A stretch of DNA of 64,000 bases from Anderseniella sp963759095 (GTDB taxonomy: Bacteria > Pseudomonadota > Alphaproteobacteria > Rhizobiales > Aestuariivirgaceae), in NCBI GenBank assembly GCA_963759095.1, contig CAVWYF010000017.1, positions 1-64,000 of the forward strand. Reading direction: 5' to 3'. Of the stretch, positions 42,826 through 51,454 are shown piece after piece; the stretch's first letter is position 1, and every line of letters begins with the position of its first letter. The notes below the pieces were generated by a model. It was not told where the DNA came from. It saw only the letters and a program-made list of their open reading frames with translations, and made no database searches. A program made the position numbers and the translations under genes.

Positions 42826-44151
42826 ATGAAGCTTTATCAAAAATTCGCACTGGCGGGGACGCTGGCCATCAGTGCCGTCGCAGGAAGCGACGCCGCATTT
42901 GCGCAGGCCGGTACTGAAGCCACAGAAGATGTAAAATACATCCTGTCGTCGCTGCTGTTTCTCATTGGCGGCTTTCTGGTCATGTTCATGGCCGCCGGCT
43001 TCGCCATGCTTGAGGCCGGTCTGGTACGCTCGAAGAACGTCTCCATGCAATGCCTGAAGAACATCGCCCTTTACTCGGTTGCCGGCCTGATGTTCTGGGT
43101 GGTGGGTTACAACCTGATGTACGAAGGGGTTGTCGCCGACACCGGATGGATGGGGACTCCAACACCGAAAGTCATCCCGGCGACCGACGCGGATGCCGGC
43201 AGTTATGCGGCTGGTTCCGACTGGTTCTTCCAGATGGTGTTCTGCGCAGCAACCGCGTCTATTGTGTCCGGCACCATTGCCGAGCGCATCAAGTTCTGGC
43301 CGTTCATCATTTTCACGGCCATCCTGACCGGGGTCATCTATCCGATCCAGGGTAGCTGGGAATGGGGCGCCGGCTGGCTCAACGGCATTGGTTTTTCAGA
43401 TTTTGCCGGGTCGACACTGGTGCATTCAACAGGCGGCTGGGCAGCGCTCATGGGCGCCATCATTCTCGGCGCAAGGGCCGGTAAATATGGTGAAAACGGC
43501 CGTATCAACCCGATTCCCGGCTCGAGCATCCCGCTGGCAACGCTGGGTACATTCATCCTGTGGTTCGGCTGGTTCGGCTTCAATGGCGGCTCGCAACTTG
43601 CCATGGGAACCATTTCCGATGTGTCTTCGGTGTCACGCATTTTCGTGAACACCAATCTGGCCGCAGCGGCCGGTGTCGTGGTGGCAATTGTCCTGACCCA
43701 GATCGTGTACAAGAAGATGGACGTCACCATGGCGCTCAATGGTGCACTGGCGGGGCTGGTGGCAATCACCGCTGAACCGCTGACGCCATCGCCGGTCATG
43801 GCCATCATGATTGGCGGTATCGGCGGCGTCATCGTGGTGTTTGCCGTGCCGATGCTCGACAGGTTGAAGATCGACGACGTGGTCGGTGCCATTCCGGTCC
43901 ACCTGCTGGCCGGTATCTGGGGCACCATGGCCGTGCCGCTGACCAACGCTGATGCAACCTTCTACGCACAGGCGGTCGGGGTCATTGCAGTCGGCATCTT
44001 CGTGTCCGCTTCAAGCGCCGCCGTCTGGCTGACCCTCAAGGCCACCATCGGCATCAGGGTCAGCCCTGAAGAAGAGCTTGAAGGTCTCGACAAGGGAGAG
44101 ATTGGTGTTGAAGCTTATCCGGAATTTGCTCGCGGCGGGTCTGCAATCTAA
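42826..44151 (+). CDS. amt: Ammonium transporter
   Basis: 441 residues with a cleavable signal peptide (to about AFAQA) and 11 transmembrane helices. Conserved pore features: the twin histidines in STLVHSTGGW and IPVHLLAGIWG, and GTIAERIKFW. The cytosolic C-terminus (SPEEELEGLDKGEIGVEAYP) is the part contacted by GlnK. The GTG at 42811 is possible, but the ATG at 42826 with AGGG upstream is preferred. A strong intrinsic terminator follows. Confidence 0.96.
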   Translation: MKLYQKFALAGTLAISAVAGSDAAFAQAGTEATEDVKYILSSLLFLIGGFLVMFMAAGFAMLEAGLVRSKNVSMQCLKNIALYSVAGLMFWVVGYNLMYEGVVADTGWMGTPTPKVIPATDADAGSYAAGSDWFFQMVFCAATASIVSGTIAERIKFWPFIIFTAILTGVIYPIQGSWEWGAGWLNGIGFSDFAGSTLVHSTGGWAALMGAIILGARAGKYGENGRINPIPGSSIPLATLGTFILWFGWFGFNGGSQLAMGTISDVSSVSRIFVNTNLAAAAGVVVAIVLTQIVYKKMDVTMALNGALAGLVAITAEPLTPSPVMAIMIGGIGGVIVVFAVPMLDRLKIDDVVGAIPVHLLAGIWGTMAVPLTNADATFYAQAVGVIAVGIFVSASSAAVWLTLKATIGIRVSPEEELEGLDKGEIGVEAYPEFARGGSAI

Positions 44152-44195
44152 ACCCTGCTGAACAACCCAGGCGCTTTCACTAGCGTTCAAATTCA

Positions 44196-44226
44196 CCCCG
44201 GAAGCAGCACTGCTTCCGGGGTTTTT
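44196..44226 (+). terminator. Intrinsic terminator of glnK-amt
   Basis: CCCCGGAAGCAG-CA-CTGCTTCCGGGG followed by TTTTT: a 12-bp GC-rich stem with a minimal loop and a T-run, 44 nt after the amt stop codon. The clearest rho-independent terminator in the window. Confidence 0.95.
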
Positions 44227-44358
44227 CATTGTCCGCACCCGGTCAAAACTTAACGACACCTTAACCATGCCCGGACCACAATCGCGGGGGACACACTCTT
44301 ATCGCGGCTGAAGCCTGCTTTTCAGCCTGTTGACCTGCGCATAACCGGAAGTTCCAAT

Positions 44359-46971
44359 ATGCCTCGAAGCCGTTCTGCCAAACCCGCCCAAGCAACCATA
44401 CCCCAGGGGCTGAAACTGTTTGTCCGCAGGCGACTGATGGAACTGCAGGGCCTGGTACTGCTGGGTTGCCTGGTCGCCCTCACCGTAGCACTGGCGACCT
44501 GGTCATCCAACGATCCTTCCTGGTCCAATGCGGTTGAAACCCACGTCCGCAATGCGCTCGGCTACCCCGGTGCGATTATTTCCGACAAGCTGATCAGCTG
44601 GTTTGCACTGTCCAATTCGGTGATCATCGGCATCCCGGCATTCTGGGCCATAACCTTGATATCCCATAACCGGCTCGGCAACTGGCAGACCCGCGCCCCA
44701 TCATGGCTTGCGGCCATAATGTCATCGGCAGTTGTGCTGGCTTTCCTGCCGATCTCGGACAACTGGCCGATCGGGCCGGGTTTCGGCGGCACTATCGGTG
44801 ACAGCGGCGCCATGTTGCTGACCTCCCTGCCCCGCGCGCTTGGATTTGATTCAATCGCAACCATCGTCGGTTTCACTATCGCGTTGACCGCTTTCGTGTG
44901 GACCGCACTGCTGGCACTGGGCAGCTCGCCATTGCAAGCGGCGCGCGCGCTGAAATCATTCAAGAAACCAACCGTCATGATCGGTTCAAAAGCGCTCAGC
45001 GTATCTACCCGCCTTGCCCATACCGTGGGCAGCCTGCGCGACCGCTACCAGGCAGAGGAAGATGACGAGCCGGTCAGACCCCGGCGCCGGCTGGCTGAAA
45101 ACCTGCGGCGCGAACCGGAACCGGAGCGCGAAGCCAGCCTGCTGAGCCGGTTGAAAAACCGCAAGCAGACCGGCCAGGCCAAGGCCGCCGATGTGGACCC
45201 GGACTCAAAGCCCATTCCTGCCTTTCTGGCGAAACGGGCGCCGTTGAGCGACAACCGCATCGAACCCCGGCTGAGCCGCACGGACAATGCCGATCCGCTT
45301 GCCGCTGCCCGCGAACCCTCTCTGGATACCCCGGCTGCACCGTCAGGCATCGCTTCGCCCGCAACACCCGGAAGCCGGGTCCAGGCGACAGCAAAGCCGG
45401 TCAAACAGGGCTCCCGGATTGCCAAGGACATGCAGCCCGACATGCTGCCGAACAATGGCGAGTTCCAGTTGCCGCCGCTCAGCCTGTTGATGGAGCCTGA
45501 TGCGTCCAACCAGACCAACCAGCTGTCTGCCGATGCGCTGGAACAAAACGCCCGCATGCTGGAAGGCGTGCTTGAGGATTTCGGCATACGCGGCGAAATC
45601 ATCAATGTCCGACCTGGTCCGGTAGTGACCTTGTATGAACTTGAACCGGCACCCGGCATCAAGTCATCCCGTGTCATTGGACTGGCAGATGATATTGCAC
45701 GTTCAATGTGCGCCATTTCGGTTCGTGTTGCAGTGGTGCCAGGACGCAATGCGATCGGTATCGAGATGCCGAATTCAAACCGCGAAACCGTCTATCTTCG
45801 TGAATTGCTGGCCTCGAGAGATTTCGAAAAGACCAAGCAGAAACTCGCCATGGCGCTGGGCAAGGACATTGGCGGCGAACCGACCTTTGCCGATCTTGCC
45901 CGCATGCCACATCTGCTGATCGCCGGTACAACAGGCTCAGGCAAGTCGGTCGGCATCAACACCATGATATTGTCACTGTTGTTCAGGCTGCCGCCTGACA
46001 AATGCAAGCTGATCATGATTGATCCCAAAATGCTTGAACTGTCGGTATATGAGGGCATTCCGCACCTGCTCGCCCCGGTTGTGACAGACCCGCACAAGGC
46101 GATTGTGGCGCTGAAATGGGCAGTCCGGGAGATGGAAGAGCGCTATCGCAAAATGTCCAAACTGGGTGTGCGCAACATTGACGGCTATAATGCCCGTGCC
46201 GAGCAGGCCCAGAAAAAGGGCGAAGTGTTCAGCCGTCAGATACAAACCGGCTTTGACCCGGAGACCGGTGCTCCAATCTATGAAGAAGAGCAGATGGACC
46301 TGTCGCCGCTGCCGTATATCGTTGTCATCATCGATGAAATGGCAGACCTCATGATGGTCGCAGGCAAGGACATCGAAGGGGCAGTTCAGCGCCTGGCACA
46401 AATGGCACGTGCGGCAGGCATACATGTGATCATGGCCACACAGCGGCCATCAGTGGATGTCATTACCGGCACAATCAAGGCCAACTTCCCGACCCGCATC
46501 TCCTTCCAGGTAACATCAAAGATCGACAGCCGCACGATTCTGGGCGAACAGGGTGCCGAACAACTCCTCGGCCAGGGTGACAATCTGTTCATGGCCGGTG
46601 GCGGCCGCATTTCACGGCTGCATGCACCGTTTGTGTCTGATGACGAGGTTGAACAGATCGTTGCCTATCTGAAAACCCAGGCAGCACCGGATTATGTAGA
46701 CGCTGTTACGGAAGACACCGGCGAGGACGGCGGTGACGGCGGTTTTGATACAGGCGCTCCAGGGGGCAATTCCGGCGACGAGCAGTACGATAAGGCGGTT
46801 GCTGTTGTCCTGCGTGACAGGAAGGTCTCCACCAGTTACATTCAACGCAGATTGTCCATCGGGTACAACAAGGCGGCAAGCCTGATTGAACGCATGGAAG
46901 AAGAAGGCCTGATTTCAGCTGCAAATCATGCCGGAAAGCGAGAAATACTGGTCGGTGAGGACATGGGCTGA
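44359..46971 (+). CDS. ftsK: DNA translocase FtsK
   Basis: 870-residue septum-bound DNA pump that clears the chromosome dimer region and activates XerCD recombination. N-terminal membrane domain with four helices (about 25-195), a Pro/Arg-rich linker (about 215-370), then the alpha/beta RecA-like motor with Walker A AGTTGSGKSVGIN (about 520-532) and Walker B YIVVIIDEMADLMM, and a C-terminal winged-helix gamma domain (DRKVSTSYIQRRLSIGYNKA) that reads KOPS sites. Full length. Confidence 0.96.
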   Translation: MPRSRSAKPAQATIPQGLKLFVRRRLMELQGLVLLGCLVALTVALATWSSNDPSWSNAVETHVRNALGYPGAIISDKLISWFALSNSVIIGIPAFWAITLISHNRLGNWQTRAPSWLAAIMSSAVVLAFLPISDNWPIGPGFGGTIGDSGAMLLTSLPRALGFDSIATIVGFTIALTAFVWTALLALGSSPLQAARALKSFKKPTVMIGSKALSVSTRLAHTVGSLRDRYQAEEDDEPVRPRRRLAENLRREPEPEREASLLSRLKNRKQTGQAKAADVDPDSKPIPAFLAKRAPLSDNRIEPRLSRTDNADPLAAAREPSLDTPAAPSGIASPATPGSRVQATAKPVKQGSRIAKDMQPDMLPNNGEFQLPPLSLLMEPDASNQTNQLSADALEQNARMLEGVLEDFGIRGEIINVRPGPVVTLYELEPAPGIKSSRVIGLADDIARSMCAISVRVAVVPGRNAIGIEMPNSNRETVYLRELLASRDFEKTKQKLAMALGKDIGGEPTFADLARMPHLLIAGTTGSGKSVGINTMILSLLFRLPPDKCKLIMIDPKMLELSVYEGIPHLLAPVVTDPHKAIVALKWAVREMEERYRKMSKLGVRNIDGYNARAEQAQKKGEVFSRQIQTGFDPETGAPIYEEEQMDLSPLPYIVVIIDEMADLMMVAGKDIEGAVQRLAQMARAAGIHVIMATQRPSVDVITGTIKANFPTRISFQVTSKIDSRTILGEQGAEQLLGQGDNLFMAGGGRISRLHAPFVSDDEVEQIVAYLKTQAAPDYVDAVTEDTGEDGGDGGFDTGAPGGNSGDEQYDKAVAVVLRDRKVSTSYIQRRLSIGYNKAASLIERMEEEGLISAANHAGKREILVGEDMG

Positions 46972-47085
46972 TTGAAGTCCGAACACAATAATCTTATCCA
47001 TACTGCCCAATTGTCGCCGTGTTACGCGCCGATGAAGAAACAACCGTTCCGGCAAACTGTTGCTGAACCCACTGGAGGATATCCG

Positions 47086-47748
47086 TTGACTAAGAAATCC
47101 GCACGCCTTGCTTTCTTCATGGGTCTTAGCCTGTTGGTTCCGGCAGTGACTGTTTTGCCGGGCAATCCGGGTGTGGCACAGGCTGCGGCACAATTGTCCG
47201 AAGATGACAACGCGGCGGTCACTCTTCTCAACACCTACCTGAACGAAATTGTAAACATGAAGGGTGAGTTCACCCAGACCAGCCCGCGCGGGCAGATTGC
47301 CAATGGCGTGTTTTACATCTCAAAACCCGGCAAGATGCGGTTTGAATATGCACCTCCCAGTCCCCTGCTGGTTGTCTCGGACGGTCGCTGGGTCACGGTA
47401 AAAAACACGACGCGCAATAAGGACGACCAGTACCCGCTGGCAGCTACACCGCTCAAACTTGTACTGGCGGGTGAGGTCAATCTGTTTGAACAGGCTGTCA
47501 TCCTGAAAGTCGAATCCCAGGACAATCTCGTTGCCGTCACCATGGAAGAAAAAGACCAGCTTGTTGCAGGCCAGCTCACAATGGTGTTCGACCGGGAAGC
47601 CAATGATCTGGTTCAGTGGATCATTCTTGATGGCAAGGGCCAGCGCACTACGGTTCAGTTATCCAATGTCGACAAGGAAGTTGAGCCGGATCCAAAACTT
47701 TTTGTGGTCAAACGTAGCAAGGAGCGCAAGACTGGGTCTGATCGTTAA
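47086..47748 (+). CDS. lolA: Outer-membrane lipoprotein carrier LolA
   Basis: Periplasmic chaperone that carries lipoproteins from LolCDE to the outer membrane. The mature domain shows the family pattern MKGEFTQTSPRGQIANGVFY, KPGKMRFEYAPPSPLLVVSD and DLVQWIILDGKGQRTTVQL. The start is a TTG at 47086, decided by a perfect GGAGG 7 nt upstream; this places a normal signal peptide (LAFFMGLSLLVPAVTV, cleavage near AQA) at the N-terminus. Upstream in-frame starts (46972 TTG, 47032 ATG) have no ribosome site. 220 residues. Confidence 0.92.
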   Translation: MTKKSARLAFFMGLSLLVPAVTVLPGNPGVAQAAAQLSEDDNAAVTLLNTYLNEIVNMKGEFTQTSPRGQIANGVFYISKPGKMRFEYAPPSPLLVVSDGRWVTVKNTTRNKDDQYPLAATPLKLVLAGEVNLFEQAVILKVESQDNLVAVTMEEKDQLVAGQLTMVFDREANDLVQWIILDGKGQRTTVQLSNVDKEVEPDPKLFVVKRSKERKTGSDR

Positions 47749-47768
47749 TTCACCGGATCGGATCAGTC

Positions 47769-48563
47769 TTGAGAATTGCTACCTGGAATATCAACTCGGT
47801 ACGGTTGCGGGCCGGGCTTGTAAACCGCCTGCTTGAACAGCACCAGCCTGACATTGTCTGCCTGCAGGAAACCAAATGTCCACCGGGTCAGTTTCCGGCG
47901 TCCGAATTTGCGCCGCTTGGTTATGAGCATATCGCCGAGAACGGCTTGTCGGGCCATCATGGCGTTGCCATCATCTCCCGCGTTCCGTTTGATCAAATGG
48001 ACATCCATTCGTTTTGCGGACAAAACGATGGCCGGCATATCAGCATTCGCCTGGCAAAGAACAATCTGACTGTTCACAGCCTCTACATTCCCGCCGGTGG
48101 CGATGAACCAAACCCAGAAACCAATCCGAAATTCAGCCACAAGCTGGCGTTCCTCGACGAAATGAAAAACTGGACCTCTAAACATGTTTCGAACGGCAAT
48201 GGCGAACATGTGTTCACGGGCGACTTCAATGTCGCCCCGCTTGAAAGCGATGTCTGGTCACACAAGCAGTTGTTGAAGATAGTGTCGCACACGCCCCAGG
48301 AAACCGGGCGGCTGCTCGACATTCAGAGCACCTGCAATCTGCATGATCCGATCCGGGCCGAGATACCGGAGCCGAACAAGATCTATTCATGGTGGAGCTA
48401 CAGGTCGCGCGACTGGCAAGCGTCAGACCGTGGCCGGCGGCTGGACCACATCTGGGTGTCGAAAGGCCTTGTCGGAAAGTGCAGCAATGCAGCGATACTG
48501 AAAGACGTGCGCGGCTGGGAACGCCCGTCCGATCACGTACCGGTTCTGATAGACATCGCCTGA
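47769..48563 (+). CDS. xth: Exodeoxyribonuclease III
   Basis: 264-residue Mg-dependent AP endonuclease and 3'-5' exonuclease of base excision repair. Motifs: RIATWNINSVR, QETKCPPGQFP with the metal-binding Glu, FTGDFNVAPLESDVW, and the catalytic WERPSDHVPVLIDI end. Starts with a TTG, the only start that gives the family N-terminus. A tandem-repeat array follows the gene by about 44 nt. Confidence 0.95.
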   Translation: MRIATWNINSVRLRAGLVNRLLEQHQPDIVCLQETKCPPGQFPASEFAPLGYEHIAENGLSGHHGVAIISRVPFDQMDIHSFCGQNDGRHISIRLAKNNLTVHSLYIPAGGDEPNPETNPKFSHKLAFLDEMKNWTSKHVSNGNGEHVFTGDFNVAPLESDVWSHKQLLKIVSHTPQETGRLLDIQSTCNLHDPIRAEIPEPNKIYSWWSYRSRDWQASDRGRRLDHIWVSKGLVGKCSNAAILKDVRGWERPSDHVPVLIDIA

Positions 48564-48606
48564 TATCCTATCCCACAACTCGTCACACTTCAGGTACGCA
48601 GGTCTT

Positions 48607-48735
48607 GGAGAACGGCCTGCCGAAGGCAGATAAGCTGTTCGTCCCCCGGCAGGAGAACGGTCTGCCGAAGGCAGATAAGCTGTTCGTCCGGCAGGAACGG
48701 CCTGCCGAAGGCAGACAGGCTGTTCGACCCCAACA
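48607..48735 (+). repeat. Three-unit tandem array of hairpin repeats
   Basis: Three direct repeats of about 45, 42 and 42 bp starting at 48607, 48652 and 48694. The common core is ACGGCCTGCCGAAGGCAGA followed by TAAGCTGTTCGTCC; unit 2 has one substitution in the core and unit 3 has CAGGCTGTTCGACC. Each unit contains the hairpin CTGCC-GAA-GGCAG. They lie between the convergent xth and cNMP-binding genes. There are no spacers of CRISPR type. Serial hairpins here may act in transcription ending or be a REP-like expansion. Confidence 0.85.
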
Positions 48736-48751
48736 AGCAAATACCCAATGA

Positions 48752-49234
48752 TTATTCTTCTTCGCGAAGCAAGTCTTCCAGCGGTGAAATCTCGAATTTT
48801 GACTTCACTTCGCTTAATTCGCTGGAGCATATTTCAAGCTGGCGATTGAGCACGTCGAGCACCTGCATGCCAACTTCCGGGAACTCAGAACACAATCTCA
48901 GGAACACCGATTGCTCGATGACAATGGCTTCAATTTCCGTCTTTGCATTCAAGGTCACCTGGCGCGGTATGCCGGCAATCAGCGACTGCTCACCAAACAT
49001 GGCGCCGGGTCCCGCCAGCGCCAGTACACCGCCGGTCTCAGGGTCAATAACCACACCATCACCCTGCTTGATAATCAGCGCGTTGGTTGACGGATCACCT
49101 GCTTCGAAAACTGTGCGACCCGGCGGTACGACCAGCTCATCCGATGAAAACACCAGTGTCTGCAGGTGTGCTTCATCAACACCTGCAAACAACGGCAGCT
49201 GTTTCAACAGATCAACTGCGGAGCGAACGCCCAT
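48752..49234 (-). CDS. Cyclic-nucleotide-binding-domain protein
   Basis: A 160-residue stand-alone cNMP-binding fold of the Crp/Fnr superfamily: LLKQLPLFAGVDEAHLQTLV, PGRTVFEAGDPSTNALIIKQ, GAMFGEQSLIAGIPRQVTLN. The phosphate-binding cassette FGEQSLIAGIPRQ lacks the GE.AL...PR..T pattern only slightly, so ligand binding is possible. There is no DNA-binding HTH; the tail is an acidic coiled coil ending LREEE. Function unknown; conserved next to the OmpR-type regulator in related genomes. Confidence 0.85.
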   Translation of the reverse strand: MGVRSAVDLLKQLPLFAGVDEAHLQTLVFSSDELVVPPGRTVFEAGDPSTNALIIKQGDGVVIDPETGGVLALAGPGAMFGEQSLIAGIPRQVTLNAKTEIEAIVIEQSVFLRLCSEFPEVGMQVLDVLNRQLEICSSELSEVKSKFEISPLEDLLREEE

Positions 49235-49373
49235 AAATCAGCCTGTCGGTAATTGGTCCCACCTGGATCAGGCTGCTTTCCGGTCATTACAACCAGAAAG
49301 CAAAAACCTGGTCACTCGCAAAGTGGTATAGCAACTTAACGGCTCAATATGAAGCCGTGACACGATCCGTGTA

Positions 49374-49393
49374 CTTAGGGTCTTGACCCTAAG
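49374..49393. repeat. Palindrome CTTAGGGTC-TT-GACCCTAAG at the 3' end of the regulator gene
   Basis: A perfect 9-bp inverted repeat with a 2-nt spacer overlapping the TAG stop of the OmpR-type regulator. Its inner 7-bp arms are identical to those at 7234-7249. On the minus strand no T-run follows, so an intrinsic terminator is doubtful. Confidence 0.55.
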
Positions 49394-50075
49394 GAACCAG
49401 TTTGTATCCGCCGGCCTCCGTGACCAGCAATTGGGCATGGGACGGGTCTGCTTCGATCTTCTGGCGCAACCGGTAAATATGGGTCTCCAGGGTGTGGGTC
49501 GTCACACCTGCATTGTATCCCCAGACCTCGTGCAGCAGCACATCACGGCCAATAACCTGATCTCCGGCGCGATACAGAAACTTCAGGATAGACGTCTCTT
49601 TCTCGGTCAGCCGGATTTTCCTGTTGTCATCCTGCATCAGAAGTTTCGCACTCGGCTTGAACGTATAGGGTCCGATCTTGAAAACCGCATCTTCGCTTTG
49701 CTCGTGCTGGCGAAGCTGCGAGCGGATGCGGGCCAGCAGGACCGCAAATTTGAACGGTTTGATCACATAGTCATTGGCCCCGGCATCCAGGCCAAGAATT
49801 GTGTCTGCATCGGAGCTTTCCGCAGTCAGCATGATAACCGGACCGCGATATCCGTTCTTGCGCATGATCTTGCAGGCTTCCCGCCCATCCAGATCCGGCA
49901 TGTTGACGTCCAGAATAACCAGATCAACCAGTTCGGATTTCAAGTGATTGACTGCAGGCAGTCCGCCATTTACTGCCGTCACCGAAAAATCGTCGTGCAG
50001 GGAAAACTGTTCGGCAATGGTTTCGCGCAAGGCATCGTCGTCATCGACGACAAGAATTTTCTTTTGGGTACTCAT
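49389..50075 (-). CDS. OmpR-family response regulator
   Basis: A 228-residue regulator with an intact receiver (acidic pocket VVDDDD, phospho-acceptor in LVILDVNMPDLDG, Thr in VIMLTAE, Lys in YVIKPF) and a winged-helix DNA-binding domain (LTEKETSILKFLYRAGDQVI, HIYRLRQKIE). No histidine kinase gene lies next to it. Sequence and orphan status recall CenR, the essential cell-envelope regulator of alphaproteobacteria, but this is only a suggestion. Divergent from the YkuD gene, which would suit an envelope role. Confidence 0.9.
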   Translation of the reverse strand: MSTQKKILVVDDDDALRETIAEQFSLHDDFSVTAVNGGLPAVNHLKSELVDLVILDVNMPDLDGREACKIMRKNGYRGPVIMLTAESSDADTILGLDAGANDYVIKPFKFAVLLARIRSQLRQHEQSEDAVFKIGPYTFKPSAKLLMQDDNRKIRLTEKETSILKFLYRAGDQVIGRDVLLHEVWGYNAGVTTHTLETHIYRLRQKIEADPSHAQLLVTEAGGYKLVP

Positions 50076-50161
50076 TTGTCATGTAGTCCTGATGGAAATA
50101 TCAATTGCAGATGACTTTAGGTTGATGCCGTCTGCTTTGCAAAGGGCAACAGAGATCACGC

Positions 50162-50689
50162 ATGGGAACTTTTGATCAGGATATCGCGATCAGGCACATA
50201 GCCGCGAACGGTCATGTCGCCTGTTTATCCGTGGGTACAATGGCTTTTGTCTGCAGTATCGGGCCGGCCGGCATCACCTACAATAAATCCGAAGGCGATG
50301 GAGCAACACCGGCCGGACGCTGGCCCATGCGATATGTCATGTACAGAGCCGACCGCATTATCCGCCCGATTACCGGGTTGCCGGTTGAACCTATTCTTCC
50401 CGGTTCAGGCTGGTGTGATGATCCCGCTTCGCGCGACTACAACAGGCCGGTCCGGCTACCCTGCCCGCATAGCCATGAGAAACTCTGGCGCACCGATCAT
50501 CTCTACGATCTGGTTGTAGTGCTTGGTCACAACGACACGCCGCCGGTGCCTGGAAAAGGCAGCGCCGTTTTCATGCACCTGCGCGCACCCGGCGGAACAG
50601 CAACACAGGGCTGTATTGCCCTTCAACAAAATCACTTGCGCCATGTGCTTTCACGTTCCGGCCCGGAAACGATTTTGCACATCTGCTAG
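50162..50689 (+). CDS. YkuD-fold L,D-transpeptidase-like protein
   Basis: 175 residues. The catalytic signature of YkuD enzymes is present: a His in FMHLRAPGGTATQGCIAL and the nucleophile Cys in QGCIAL. Earlier landmarks are GPAGITYNKSEGDGATPAGR and DHLYDLVVVLGHND. These enzymes cross-link peptidoglycan stem peptides or attach lipoproteins. No signal peptide is recognisable from this start, as in several short rhizobial members, so export is unproven. Divergent from the OmpR-type regulator gene. Confidence 0.85.
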   Translation: MGTFDQDIAIRHIAANGHVACLSVGTMAFVCSIGPAGITYNKSEGDGATPAGRWPMRYVMYRADRIIRPITGLPVEPILPGSGWCDDPASRDYNRPVRLPCPHSHEKLWRTDHLYDLVVVLGHNDTPPVPGKGSAVFMHLRAPGGTATQGCIALQQNHLRHVLSRSGPETILHIC

Positions 50690-50694
50690 CGCGC

Positions 50695-51360
50695 CTATCC
50701 TCTACTGCCGAAAATCGCGCTGCCGACGCGAACATGGGTAGCACCCAGCTCAATCGCGGTTTCAAAATCACCGCTCATCCCCATGCTGAGTTTGGCGAGA
50801 CCGTTGCGTTTCGCAATGTCCGCCAGCAGGGTGAAATGCGGCACCGGGTCTTCATCAAACGGCGGGATGCACATCATGCCGGTGACGGTCAGGCCATAGG
50901 TTTGAGTGCACAGTTTTAAAAATGCATCCGCCTCAGCCGGCAGGATGCCTGCCTTTTGCGGTTCGTTGCCGGTGTTCACCTGAATAAACAGTTCCAGAGC
51001 TTTGCCGGCAGACTGGATTTCCTTCGCCAGTGTCCGCGCCAGCTTTTCCCGGTCCAGCGTTTCAATGGCGTCAAACAGGGCCACAGCCTCGCGCACCTTG
51101 TTTGTCTGCAGCGGCCCGATCAGGTGCAGGCTGGTGTCGGCATGGGTTTGTTTCAGCAACGGCCATTTGCCCTGGGATTCCTGCACACGGTTTTCACCGA
51201 ACACGCGGTGGCCAAGCTTGAGGACAGGTTCGATATCGTCGGCAGCGAATGTCTTGGACACCGCCACCAGTGTAACATCTGTTGCAGACCGGTCGGATTT
51301 TCTGGCCGCGCCCTCAATTCGGGCCATCACTTCGGCGTAGCGTTGGGTAATTGTATTCAT
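50695..51360 (-). CDS. YggS-family pyridoxal-phosphate homeostasis protein
   Basis: A 221-residue alanine-racemase-fold protein (YggS/PROSC). The PLP lysine is in LVAVSKTF; further family motifs are GENRVQESQGKW, LHLIGPLQTNKVREAV, GLTVTGMMCIPP and LSMGMSGDFETAIELGATHV. It binds and buffers PLP and has no known catalytic activity. The open frame goes back to 51420; the ATG at 51360 gives the standard N-terminus. Its stop lies 5 nt from that of the convergent YkuD gene. Confidence 0.94.
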   Translation of the reverse strand: MNTITQRYAEVMARIEGAARKSDRSATDVTLVAVSKTFAADDIEPVLKLGHRVFGENRVQESQGKWPLLKQTHADTSLHLIGPLQTNKVREAVALFDAIETLDREKLARTLAKEIQSAGKALELFIQVNTGNEPQKAGILPAEADAFLKLCTQTYGLTVTGMMCIPPFDEDPVPHFTLLADIAKRNGLAKLSMGMSGDFETAIELGATHVRVGSAIFGSRG

Positions 51361-51454
51361 CTTTATATGGCCGTCTTGCTTGCCCGTCTGGTTGCTTCCT
51401 GATACTGCACTTGCGAACACAAATCAGGATCAACGAACAGGCATACCACAAGAA

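Noticed and set aside
48607..48735. CRISPR-like array
   Set aside because: Units follow each other without unique spacers, there are only three and no cas genes are present.
48389..48751. Open frame across the end of xth and the tandem repeats
   Set aside because: It overlaps xth in another frame and is only kept open by the repeat array; no ribosome site.
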